Shown piece by piece: positions 12,271 to 23,194 of a stretch of 64,000 bases of DNA (its first letter is position 1; the number at the start of each line of letters is the position of its first letter). The stretch is from Synaphobranchus kaupii. Its lineage: Eukaryota > Chordata > Actinopteri > Anguilliformes > Synaphobranchidae. The translations under genes and the position numbers were made by a program. Below the pieces are notes generated by a model, which saw only the letters and a program-made list of their open reading frames with translations, did no database searches and had not been told where the DNA came from. The stretch spans positions 27,630,281 to 27,694,280 of the forward strand of contig CM056391.1 in NCBI GenBank assembly GCA_029718625.1, given 5' to 3'.

Positions 12271-14409
12271 GGAGTCGAGAGCGATTATCAATGTTTTGGA
12301 GCCCAGGGAAGCGACACAGAGGAGTTGGTGGGAGCCGGCTGAGGCCCGGTCCCCTGGCAGGGAATACGGAGGTGACCCCAAGTTCTTTCTGACAGTGCCG
12401 TGACCTCCTTCCCTGCTGTACAGTGGCTCCTAATCTGTTGTACAGTGTGTTTTTTTCAGTAACCTTATTTTGACAGTGTGCACTGCACTGTAAAAATTCA
12501 CAAGTAAATACAAGTGCAAGGTTCAAGGGTGGTCTTACATATTCGCTTCAGGTGATACTTATTAAAACACTAATCAGGTTGACATGGTCGTCTTTTCAAG
12601 GAACCGCATTTGGCAAGCTCTTGTGTATTGTCGCACCGGCTGCAGCACCAGATATGGTTTTTGGGTAAGGATAACTTATACATGTAAGCAAAATACCAGT
12701 GTATTAGGGTTCAACATGATTCCACTATGTTCGAACGTGAAATAATATAAAAACCTGGATTTTAATTTAAGTTGTTGGAACTCTGATTTTTTTTTGCATA
12801 TTTCATCAGATAAGGTTGGCCTCAGAATAATAATCCTTCCGGAGAACAGTGCAATAAGTGTTTTGTTTGTGTTTGGTGGTTCCCTCTACGTTTAAGTTCA
12901 AGATTTTTCCAGAATTTATCTGAACAAGAACACAATTGGCAAAACTATGTGTTATTTTGGCCACTTGTTGCACACTGCAGACTGTGCAGAGATGCGGCTT
13001 CCTTCCCTGATGATCCCCCCTACACTGGCTAGCAGTAGAGCCGGAATGGAAGCTCTGCGTTTCCCTGCGCTGGGTCCTTCAGGAGCGGATGTGCAAAGCA
13101 TTCGAAGACAGCGGGGAGAACATGGCCTATGGGAAGTGGCAGACCGCGGCACGCTGTCCTGTGCATTCACAGCTCATTTATATTCAGGCCTAAGCACTTC
13201 TGGCCATGTGAAAGGCTACTTCACATCAATTCTGCGTTGCATTGGCTGGGTCTGACATCGGCAGCAGAGGGTATAGAAAATGTTTCCTTTAGGAACTTCA
13301 CAATGCATCTTATTTTTACTTATATTGTACTTAATAAGAGCACTGTTCTGCGCAAGAGTCAAGAGGTTTTATCACAGCAACATTTTCAGTGTTAAATAAA
13401 ATCTGATAGAGTACATTTTACCCATTTTGGACTCCTATAAACTCTGTTAGAGTTGAATTGACACTGGTCATTTTACTGTGTACATCATAATGTGAGCTTC
13501 AGGGACGAAACATCCCATTCAGATTTGGAAACCTGACAAGAAGACCATCATGGACGTCGTAAATACATAGAAACACAGCTTTCCTTTTCATTACGGCGAT
13601 GTGTACTCGCTATTTGGTTCCCTGAACACATGTGCCTTTCACCATAGATATTACTGACAGCCTGAAGAGGCACAAAATCGGAAGCAAAGTGCACTGTAGC
13701 AGTTGCCGGTAGAACGCCCCAACAAACGGAATTAAAGGTGACCTGCAAGTAATCTGCTCTTACCCAGACTCTGAGGCATTTTGTCAGTTTTGTAAGTCCA
13801 TGCCAAACATTGGCAGAAAAGTTGTGCCCACCTGTATAGCTGAGTGCTGCTGTTTCTAGCAATGGTGGTGTGTGTATGGGAACGGATGCAGCTTCGGGGG
13901 TCATATTTTCTGTGCCTCATTCCTGCAGGGCCACCACAGCCCTTTTCCAAGAGTGGAGAGCTGGCCAGCGAAACTCTCGGTATTGATCCACAGCTCCTCG
14001 GCCCATGCTCAACAGGGGTCAAATACGGCAGGGGATAATTGCTTCTCTCACACCTATTAATCTTCTGCAGCCCACAACAACTCGCGAGGAGCTTGTTAGG
14101 GGAGCCGTTCCACCGGAGGGGGGAAACCGCCACGCGCGGGAAGGCTGTCGCCCTCGGCCTTCCTTGCCCCTGCCGATCGGACTGGTTGGTTTGAGAAGTC
14201 CCATCTTCACAGCTGGACGTGTTGTTAGAAGACCGGTGACACCATCAGGTGAGAGAAATTGGAAATGTCCCACTTGATTGAAGCAAACACACTGATGTTA
14301 CACCTACTGCCCCTCCTCCTCAGCACTGATACGCGTGGTTCTACTCATATTAAAAAAGTGCTATACCAAGATATACCATGCCCAGTAATGCCTTTAACCA
14401 TTTAAATTA
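12271..14409. other. Gene-free stretch
   Basis: Mixed unique sequence. The parts 12,960-13,260 and 13,840-14,260 are GC-balanced with several CpGs and many short overlapping frames on both strands, none resembling a known protein. Nothing else was found. Confidence 0.35.
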
Positions 14410-14590
14410 ATTTATGCTTCCATCCATCTATTCATTATCTAACCTGGGTATTCCTGGACAGGGTCGCGGGGGGGGGGGGGGGGGGGGGGGGGGGGGCTGG
14501 AGCCTATATCCCAGCATGCATTGGGTGAGAGGCAAGAATACACCCTGGACAGGTCGCCAATCCATCACAGGGCATCATTTATACTTATAA
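14410..14590. repeat. Common teleost interspersed repeat fragment with a 29-base G run
   Basis: The sequence has the recognisable string 'ctggacagggtcgcggg', then 29 consecutive G (14,468-14,496), 'ctggagcctatatcccag', 'attgggtgagaggcaagaat', 'acaccctggacaggtcgcc' and 'catcacaggg'. This block is scattered through many fish genomes, usually with a shorter G run. I do not assign its family; it is often found at ends of non-LTR-type or MITE copies. The G run probably grew by slippage. Confidence 0.65.
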
Positions 14591-16370
14591 TGTTTATAGT
14601 CAGTGTATTGAATCAGATGAGTAATTCCAATACAATCATTTCCATAATCACTGCATCATGAATTTGGGATGCGTGAGCGTGCATGCAGGACAAACATGCA
14701 CGTCCTCTGAAATGCATACTTTCATGCTGCAGTTGGGGTTAAAGCAGACTGATCAGAGCAGTCGCTGTTGTGTGATGCGGGGAAGAGCCCGGAGACCAAA
14801 CACCTCCCTGTCTGGGAAATGCCATGGCCAATTAACAATTGCTTCATGACACTCCCAGCCAGCGACTACAAATGACTTGGCAATTTATGGGGCTCGCTTC
14901 CGATAATCAAATCGCAGGACACACCGAAATGTCTATTTGAATTTGAACCCCGCTCCGAGGAAGGGCGCAGAAATGGAAGGAGAGAGGGAGGTTTCTATTA
15001 TAGAAGTAAACAGAGGAGGGCCCCCCCATCTATCCATTCAGTGTCATTCTTTTTTTGTGTAAATCAATGATTCATCTCGATGCCGGGAGTCGAGAGTCAG
15101 ATGCTGAAAAGAGGGCCCGACACATAAACAAGTCAATAACTCATTGTGCGACCATTGCCTCGGCAGAGCAGGGTACTCAGCGAAATGCCTCTTGCAGAGA
15201 AGGGGTCACCGTATTCAGTGGTCAGCTAGGGCACCCAAAGCCTCCCAGGTTTGAGCTACGGCAGGTGTGGGAATTGGGGAGAGCGTCAGACTTCTTCACA
15301 TAAACTTCTGTTCCCTTTCTCTCAGAGGGGGCACGTCCTCATAAATCCAGATCAAAGAGCCGGGGGAGGGTTAGGGGGGGCTGGCATGATTTTATTGCAT
15401 CCTTGGCTTTCTCTCTTTGTACTCTAACTCTTCTTCTCAAATTTAGGGCCCAGTGAGGATTTTATGGGACCTTAAAAAAGTGAGTCATTTGCAGCCATTC
15501 TTCTCAGAAGACAGCTCTGCTGTATCTAGGAAAATTGCGTCTCTGTCACAAGTGTGCCCATTTCACTGGCATATAGGAAAATGCATGAATAAGAACCTTT
15601 TATAAGAAACCTTTTATAAGAACTATATTCTGGACTTTATACTTATTTATCTATTGTTTTGTTCTGTTAAAGGTTGTTTTTGTTAACCTATTTGAACCCC
15701 CCACCCCCTAACTGGGGGACAATAATTTTAGATAAGAACTGGAACAAATCTGAGGTACAATATATATGAACTTTTTTTACTATATGAACCTGCCCGCCCA
15801 CCCCCCCCTCCCCCTGCCTTCTCGTTTTGTTTTTGCGCTATGTGAAATGAAAGGTGAAATGGTTATTATGTGAAATGCCATGCCAAATTCACGATGGTTA
15901 AACATATTACTGATGTTAGGTTGCACGAAGTGGGAGGCAAGGGTGTGTGTGTGTGTGCTTGTGTCACAATCAGTGTAGCTTGCCAACCACTCGCTTTCGC
16001 CCTCCATATGAGAAAATTAATGACAGACTGCCTGGTGGAGTCGAGAGAAATATCCGTTTCCAACCCACTATCTGTTTCATTCATTAAACTTTCAGCTTAC
16101 TGTATGTGTTAGCTTACTAACTAGAGCCAGCTCTCGGCTGCTGTGCTGTTAATGGGTGGAGATAAAGCAACATCTCAAGTGGATTCGCATGTAGGTACAT
16201 TGTGACAATCACACTGTCATTTAATTACAATTGATATATTTAGCCTATATCACGGATTCTGTGAATGTTCAACATTCAACTCGCAATGAAGGAGACCTTC
16301 CTGATCTAGAGTAATACATTAGCAAAATATCTTTATAAACATTAAGTCACAGTTTATTTTTACAATGCAT
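14591..16370. other. Gene-free stretch with enhancer-like block
   Basis: The segment 14,780-15,310 is balanced in composition with homeodomain-like and other dense motif content ('ccaattaacaattgc', 'cgataatcaaatcg') and short uninformative frames. I consider it a candidate conserved non-coding element. A short GT run (15,943-15,958) and a C-rich stretch near 15,790-15,815 are the only low-complexity items. Confidence 0.35.
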
Positions 16371-16432
16371 ATTTTGAGTTAATCACTCCTGTTTGAGTTA
16401 ATCACTCCTGTTTTGAGTTAATCACTCCTGTC
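16371..16432. repeat. Three tandem copies of a 19-21 bp unit
   Basis: The unit 'tttgagttaatcactcctg' occurs three times back to back, with one T more or less between copies. It directly precedes a SINE/L2-type tail and may be an internal duplication of that element. Confidence 0.8.
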
Positions 16433-16492
16433 ACTTACTGTACGTCGCTTTGGATAAAAGCGTCTGCTAAATAAATGTAATGTAATGTAATG
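16433..16492 (+). mobile_element. SINE/L2-type 3' tail fragment
   Basis: It contains 'gctttggataaaagc', a 5-bp stem closing a GGATA loop, then 'gtctgctaaata' and a short tgtaa-type tail. This is the 3' signature recognised by L2-family reverse transcriptases (UnaL2, salmonid HpaI-type SINEs). The tRNA-derived head is missing, so this is a 5'-truncated copy. Confidence 0.75.
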
Positions 16493-18244
16493 ATGAATTG
16501 TTCTCATCCCGTTTTCTACCGAGGTGAAACCTAGGAGCGCGGTTACTTGCCTTAACCCGGAAGGCTTCTACGTTTAAGGCCTTAAACTGGGCACCCCCTC
16601 TGCTTGGCAGTCCACAGTAAATGAGATAGACTGTGGGTAATGGCCTTGGAGTAAACTAGCAACCTCTTCAGGGTGTGAATGTGAACGTCAAGCTGCATCA
16701 CACCACTGATATCGGGTCAGCTTCTGACAATTTAGGGAGTCATCAACACTTAGGAAAAAAGTTTGATCCACCTCTCCTTTGTTTTCGAAATGGCACATAC
16801 GGGACACACCTGAACACTTTTATCCCTGCTCAATCCAATTGTCATCTCCGTGTATTACACTGTATCAGAACTAAACCGCATTGAATAATTGAGACCTTGG
16901 CTCTCGGTCACATAACCATTGAGTCTGTCTGACTCTGCCCACATGAATGAATGCAGTGTACATCCATGCTCAGCATGCTAAGGGGCTACGCTGTTAGCCC
17001 AGCGTGCTCAAAAGCACTCGTTCGCAGGACCATCAGTGGGGTTTTTAATCGCAGTGACACAGCAGCCTGGGCCTGATTCGACCCTTCACTTTACCCCCTC
17101 CCCACTGCCGGCAAACTGTGAAGTTAAACAGGTTACAACACTGTCCCTTTGACTCGATATGATCTGTAGGTGGAACAGTTGGAGCCTCTTAAGGGCGCTG
17201 ATGCATAACATTCCAATTTCAGAGAATCCACAGCGAGGAGCGAGACAAGGGAGAGAAACTGTATCCTATTCACGGCACAAATTATTTTCCTGGATGGGGA
17301 ACGTGCTAAAAATCAAACCGATTCTATGGTGGCTCCCCTGGTAGACCCTCCTATGACCAAAAGGGCCTGCCGGACTCAAATTTTTCGGTAGATGAGGTGG
17401 CCAAGTAGTCACCCAGGATGACTGTAAACTTGACTCTGACTGTTTTGGGTTGGGTTGAAAATAATGAAGTTGAGGGGCCGGGAGTCAATGTTGCTGTCTC
17501 TAAAAGCTCCCGGTGACAGTCCCCTCTCCGTTTTAGTGGATGATGAATGGCCAACTCCAGCCCTATGAGACATCACATATTTCATTCTCTCTCCTTTTGT
17601 CATTGTTGACTGAGCTCAGACCCACTTTAGCATCAGCGACAGGGACAGAGCCTTGCCAGTTTTCTTTGAATTAAATGTGAATGAGGGTGTGCTCCAAGAG
17701 AAGATGAGCACCTCCAATCCTTTCATCAGCAGACATCAGTGTTTGTGTACAGTTTTGAGAGTTGATGGGTTAACTGTCAGTGTCATTATATGATGTGGAA
17801 CCACATGAAAAGGGACAAAGATAGGAGAGGAGAGAGCCGCGCAGAGTCGGGCCGCCCCTCCGCTCTCCGTCCGCGGCGGCGGCTTCGTGTCGATCCGCCA
17901 CCCTGGCTGACCCGTAGTGTGAGCAGAGGGCCAGACAGCTGTGATTGTGGTAGAGATTTCACACAGTGTAATTACCACACTGACACCAGCACTGAGAGGT
18001 AGAGAGGTGGGGGTGGGGGGCTACAGGTTATTAGCACTAAACACTGGGGGAAATCAAACGGCCGAGTCAATGCGTAATTTGGGAGACCTATCAAGCCTCA
18101 TCAGGAACAGCGGGGAGGAAAGTGCCTCTCTTCATCAGCTCACTCACCGACTTGTGTGGAAAATTACAGTAATTAAAACCCAGCTAAGTACTCTGCAGAG
18201 CAAGGGAGCCTTTCTTCACCCATCACCTTCAGCTCGGGCGGCTG
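16493..18244. other. Gene-free stretch with candidate conserved non-coding DNA
   Basis: No gene is recognised. The segment 17,780-18,000 includes a CpG-dense core (17,835-17,905, with 'ccgcggcggcggc') followed by 'gtgtaattaccacactgac', a composition typical of developmental enhancers. The flanks 16,500-17,720 are unique and unremarkable. Confidence 0.35.
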
Positions 18245-18440
18245 TTTTTTTTTTTTTTTTTTGCATGGCCTTTCTTTTCTCCTCAGCGGTCAGTGTGGAT
18301 CTCTTTGAAGAGAGGGAGAGAGTGAGTGAGCGAGAGAGAGAGAGTGAGTGAGCAAGAGAGAGAGAGAGATAAAGAGAAAGAGAGAGAAAGTGAATGAGGG
18401 AGAGAGTGGTATAGAGTAAGCGGGAGAGAGGCTAATTACT
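18245..18440. repeat. Poly-T run followed by purine-rich (GA)n low-complexity DNA
   Basis: Eighteen T residues (18,245-18,262) are followed after about 45 bp by an imperfect GAGA/GTGA-rich tract to about 18,440. A strand-asymmetric purine tract of this size can adopt triplex structures, but this is simple sequence, not a gene. Confidence 0.8.
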
Positions 18441-20333
18441 AGCCCACTGGATGATGCGGTATTGATCAGGGGAAAAGGTGTCTAGGCAAAATGAGAGCCT
18501 CAAGGCTGTGGCCCCCTGGCAAATCGAAAGGTAATTCCAGCCACACCGAACCCAGGTTCTCCCCTCCGTCCGTGCTTATCAGAAAGCAGCTATGAAGTTG
18601 CCTGAATCAATACGCTGCTCTGGATTGATTTGTATGTCGGAGTGCCTTTCTTCAGTAGACGAATGCAATCACTGCCCTCTGACTCGCAGTGGCTCACCTC
18701 CGGATGCTGTAGAACCGTACCGGTGCCCGTGATTGGCTGCAGGACGAAGGTGGGGCGGCAGAAACCAGACTATACTTGCCTGCTGTACTTGGCAGGTTAC
18801 GATAACTTTTTTTCTCTCCAAATCAGTCAATATGGAAAGCAAACCATTGCCAAGAGTGATATCAATGAGCTGTGATCACGTTGCTGTGAGCATGTAAGGA
18901 ACTGACAGCTGAGTAGTAAACAAAAGCAAAGAGAGCAGCTGAACTGAAAATAAGTGCTAGAAGAAAGACACCAGAGATTATCACTCTGAGAGGTGATAAA
19001 AATAAACAATTACAAGTCTAACAACCTCTATGAAAACATAATGAAATGCAACACACCCATTAATAGGAATATAAACCAACACAGACCACTGCTCACAGAC
19101 AGACTGAAACAGTGACGTGCTTTTCTCACCTCTGTAAAGCCTAAATAATCTGTTTAGCGACAGGTGCCAGTTACCCCTGCCTTCATTTGCATTCTCTGTG
19201 TGCTAAATACTGCAATTCCATTACAGAAATGAACTTAATAGCATTGCTCAAAAGTTTTCTCACACAGACAGGGATTATGCACTGGTCACAATTTGCTTTT
19301 TGAAACAGAAGGCAGAGGTAAATAGCCAATGTTATCATCTGGATATAAATTGCATGTCTTCTCAAACAAAGGAAGGCTGCATTCTTGGCTGGATGGAATT
19401 TTCAGCAGAGGCATTCCACACAGAACCTTCTAGGCATCAGAGCTAATTGCAGGAGTTTTCCTTCCCCCTCCGCCCAGTTTAATCCCGTCTGTTGTCAGTA
19501 CATCCGTTTGTCTCTACAGATCATTTTGATGCCTCTATACCCTAACCCCGAGGCCTCAGTCAGGTCCTGTTCATCACCAGGACACCCATAACTGTCAGGT
19601 ACAAGCGCATAAAGAATACATACTCATTTTATACAGCTGCAGTAATTTCTACCGTATGTTAGGTAGATGTGGAATGTTGATTAAGGCAATGAACCAAACA
19701 GGGTAATTGGACGTTTACACTATAGCCTGGGTTACGGTGTACTTGCGTGACCAGAGTGACAGTTGTTTTTTGTCAGTTTTGACATTTAATCTACCTCCAG
19801 GTATAAGCCAAGGCAGGGACTTGTTTTTCCCAATTCAAAAAAATGTTATCATTAAACAAGAACATTTTTGTTAAAGATAAGCATTGATTGAATCCCAGCC
19901 AAGGTCTGCAGAGCAAATATGCAATTTTTAAAAATCCAAAAGTGTGTCCCGGATTAGTGTTTGGTTGGATGTACCCAAGTGTTGCACAGTGCGATGGCTT
20001 AGAACATTCCATTCTTCTCATCCAGTCTAATCAGTCTAATCCTATGCTAAATCCTTATTGACTCTCTAAAGAAAGGCTCATAAAGTAAATTTAAAACACT
20101 AGCTGTGTAAAGTTGAAAGGTCCAGGAGACTCGTTGGCATTTTCACACACAGTACAAGTTGAGGAGCTCAGCTTGGACATAATTGTTTGAAGGACGCATG
20201 AAAGTCATATCATGCTGATGACATCGCTTGGGATGAAATGGGAAGGGGCCTCGCAGGCGGTCAACCTCCCTCAATACCTTTTCAGGACCGAAAGATGCAG
20301 TCATTTGACTCCGCATTTTACACCTCTACGTTC
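18441..20333. other. Gene-free stretch, nothing recognised
   Basis: Unique sequence with only short frames. The part 18,450-18,790 is GC-balanced and may be regulatory. The remainder is AT-rich. No termini, RNA gene or repeat were seen. Confidence 0.35.
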
Positions 20334-20469
20334 CATGCGAGTAGGGTTGCCATCCGTCCCTTGAAATAAGGGACGATCCCTTATCAGTTCAATAAGGGAC
20401 GGGTCTTTTATTGTCCAAATAAGGGACGATCCCTTATTTCAAGGGACGGTTGGCAACCCTACATGCGAG
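20334..20469. mobile_element. 120-bp palindromic hAT-type MITE with 8-bp target duplication
   Basis: The element spans 20,342-20,461. It starts 'tagggttgccatccgtccc' and ends with its near-perfect inverse 'gacggttggcaaccct' plus a. The inverted ends are about 43 bp, so nearly the whole element is a hairpin. It is flanked by the identical octamer catgcgag at 20,334-20,341 and 20,462-20,469. An 8-bp duplication is the hallmark of hAT-superfamily transposases. It has no coding capacity and would be moved in trans. The internal motif aataaggga recurs on both arms. Confidence 0.9.
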
Positions 20470-21403
20470 GCATGGCACCGTCACTTTGCCTCGTTATGTG
20501 TCTGCTTATTGTGTTAATGAACTGCTAATGAACCGCCATTGCTCAGCACATGGCAGGGCTGAGTGGCGAATCTCTTGTTCTCCTGCCCATTGTGTCAGAG
20601 GGATGAGTAATAACCAAAGGGGCAGCGTCAGTGAAAGAAGGCAATTAAAAAGCTGTTCTGGTGACAAAGAAGAAGAGCAAAAGAAAGCTTGGAATCCAGG
20701 GCTATTTTAGACCTCTTACAGGCCCTTTCAAGGGCCCAACAATAGTGTCACAGAGAGAGGTTATGTGTGGAAAAAACTTAACAAACTCACAAAATGGCAG
20801 GAGGGTGAACGTACTCATGTGTCAAACAAGCGAGGTTGTCAGATCCGATGTATTGTAAATGGGTATTTCAAGAAGCAATTGACACAACCATGTAATAGGC
20901 ATTAGTCATACTGGTGTTTGAAAATTTATGTATTATTGAGAATAATTAGCCAGAAAAACAGGCAGACATTAGTAGATATTGACCTATTGAGCTATGAAAT
21001 ATTGAGCTATGAAATAATTATTTCTTAAGCACACGGGTACAGTAATTCACAAAAAAGTGAAAGCAATGACAATGGAAAAACAATATTATTTGAGTATGTT
21101 GAAAAATAGGCATCATAAAGACAATTAAAATGAATGGTTTTACTGAAAAGAATTTGTCACACTTCCAAGGCTCTTTATAGGAATGTGTATAACTTCCTTG
21201 ATTTGTATAAAAAGCAGTAAAAATGTACAATATTATACTTTTTTTCCAATATTTGTTAATGTATAGGAAAAATTAAATATGGCTATAAATGATGATGCTG
21301 ATAATAATGAAGCGGATATCATATCATCAAATGTTCTGAATTTCATGGTGAAATTTTATATAGTGATAGCAATGTATCAAACAAATCACCCTATACTGTG
21401 CTG
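20470..21403. other. Gene-free stretch, nothing recognised
   Basis: Unique sequence turning AT-rich after about 20,860. 'attgagctatgaaat' is duplicated in tandem at about 20,986-21,015. No gene or transposon ends are seen. Confidence 0.4.
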
Positions 21404-21465
21404 TACACACACACACACACACACACCCACATACACACACCAGCACACACACACACACACACACA
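21404..21465. repeat. (CA)n microsatellite
   Basis: Interrupted CA array with CCACAT and CCAG interruptions. Predicted frames reading CVCVCV or THTHTH here are artefacts. Confidence 0.95.
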
Positions 21466-22612
21466 TGCTTTTTAATGTGCATCTGAAAGGCAGCACAATC
21501 ACATGACCTCTGTATGGCCTGCAGCATGCGAGTGTAATTTAATACAGGTGGCTCTGGGGTCCAATGGGAACAGTGTGAGGAGGAAGCCTCCGCCCCCTTC
21601 TCTGGACTCCACATGCTGCATGTGATTGGGGTCCAAAGCCCCTCTATTGAGGCCGTGGCAGGTGTTCACCTCTCCCCTCCCCAGGCGCCGTTAATCCCCC
21701 TCACACAGCCCTCCTCCACCCCCTATGTGTCCTCGCCAATCCCGGCGCTTTGATTTCCGCCCTGGCGCCGTGCTGCGGAGGCCAGGGAGTGTGGCCGTCG
21801 CTGGCATCACAGGTGCATGTTCATGCTGTAGCATCGGGCCTGTGGAGAGGGTGGTGTGCTGACTCTTCAGCATTTTACAGTCTTCTGAGATAGACTGCAT
21901 ATTTCATAATTTAAATCAATAATGCACTATTGAATCGTGTCGCGATTCACACCGCCTTTTTGTGCTTTTTTAACATAAAACTAGATTGAGAAATCATCCC
22001 TTTGGTGTTTTCTGAAATGCACCACTAAACAGAGCGGTAAGATGGCTCTAGAGAGAGTGAGACTTTGATTGAATTGACCCTTCTGTCACAAACATGATCG
22101 CCTTTTGATGAAGTGGACGCAACTGGCACATGAGAGATGCTAAATGATGGCTCTCTGTCTGGGCTATCTGTTAGTTGGATCAGGCATTAATGCTCAATAA
22201 TTCCTGTTGTATAACAAGAATGGAACTTGTTATGGAAAAACAGTCTTTTGATACATGTTGTTCCTGGACCTGTCTAATACAGTGGAGTGAACCAGGTGTT
22301 TATGAATCCATAGTTTATGAATCCATGAACCCATAGTGTAGTGTAATAAGCAACTAAAGGTAAAGAAAGACTATCCACCAGCTAAAGGTGCATTGGTCCT
22401 CCACACCTGTGAACATTCCAATATCCAATATCAAACATAGTACGTGTCACATTAGAAATGGGCAATATGTCTGAAAATTTATATAAGGATTTCTAAAGTT
22501 GTTTGGGTGATATACAATACATATCATGGTGTTTTATGTTAATATGTTTAATAAGCAAGTAATGATAACATGATAACTCATATTCGTTTTTTCTAAATAC
22601 ATTGAGAAGTCC
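21466..22612. other. Gene-free stretch with a GC-rich enhancer-like block
   Basis: The segment 21,500-21,900 is GC-rich and complex ('ccaggcgccgttaatccc', 'cgccctggcgccgtg'), contrasting with AT-rich DNA on both sides, and is a candidate conserved non-coding element. The part 22,440-22,610 resembles a worn repeat but cannot be assigned. Confidence 0.35.
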
Positions 22613-23033
22613 TTAAAAGTTGTATCAGCGATTTTGGGTGACGTCACTTCTGAAGCGAAATCCCAAACAAACATACTTATTATGAATAATTATGTTATGT
22701 TTTAAAAAATAGTGTTCAAGCATCCAGAATTATAACCACGTTAATAACGTTTGTAAGAAACCAAACCGTTTGTAAATCCGTCAAGATTTCAGCGAGATAA
22801 GAGTATTAGCGTTTGTGCAGATCATTGTGATTGGTTGGAATACTGTTTATTTTGGTTTTGAGTGGTTGGTAGTACCATTTGTTTTTGTGTACGATCTCGG
22901 AGCATAGGCTGCCTACAGAGACGCGGTTTTTTGACGGCCTGCTTATGGGGCGGGCAGCTAGCGGATCGTGAGGAAAAATCAGATGAATGTGATCATTTAT
23001 GTTTCCACCCAAAATCGCTGATACAACCTTTAA
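22613..23033. mobile_element. 413-bp non-autonomous element with TTAA flanks and about 24-bp inverted ends
   Basis: TTAA at 22,613-22,616 and 23,030-23,033 bracket a segment (22,617-23,029) whose ends are inverse copies: 'agttgtatcagcgattttg' on the left, and the reverse complement of the right end reads 'ggttgtatcagcgattttg'. TTAA target duplications are made by piggyBac- and Kolobok-type transposases. The ends do not begin with CCC as piggyBac ends usually do, so Kolobok-like is more likely (inference). No coding capacity. Confidence 0.8.
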
Positions 23034-23194
23034 CTCAATTAACTAACATTAACATATTTCTTCATCCTGAGGAAACATTGGGGGACTTGATTTCAAAGGA
23101 GAGAGTAGCTACCCGTATACACACTAATACTGAAGGTGTTTGCTTGTGCGACAGACGTAAACAGATGTAAAATACTAGCCATTACCAAAGACCG

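Noticed and set aside
12066..12526. Overlapping frames of about 100 codons on both strands as genes
   Set aside because: They sit in GC-rich DNA where stops are rare, overlap each other on both strands, and resemble no family.
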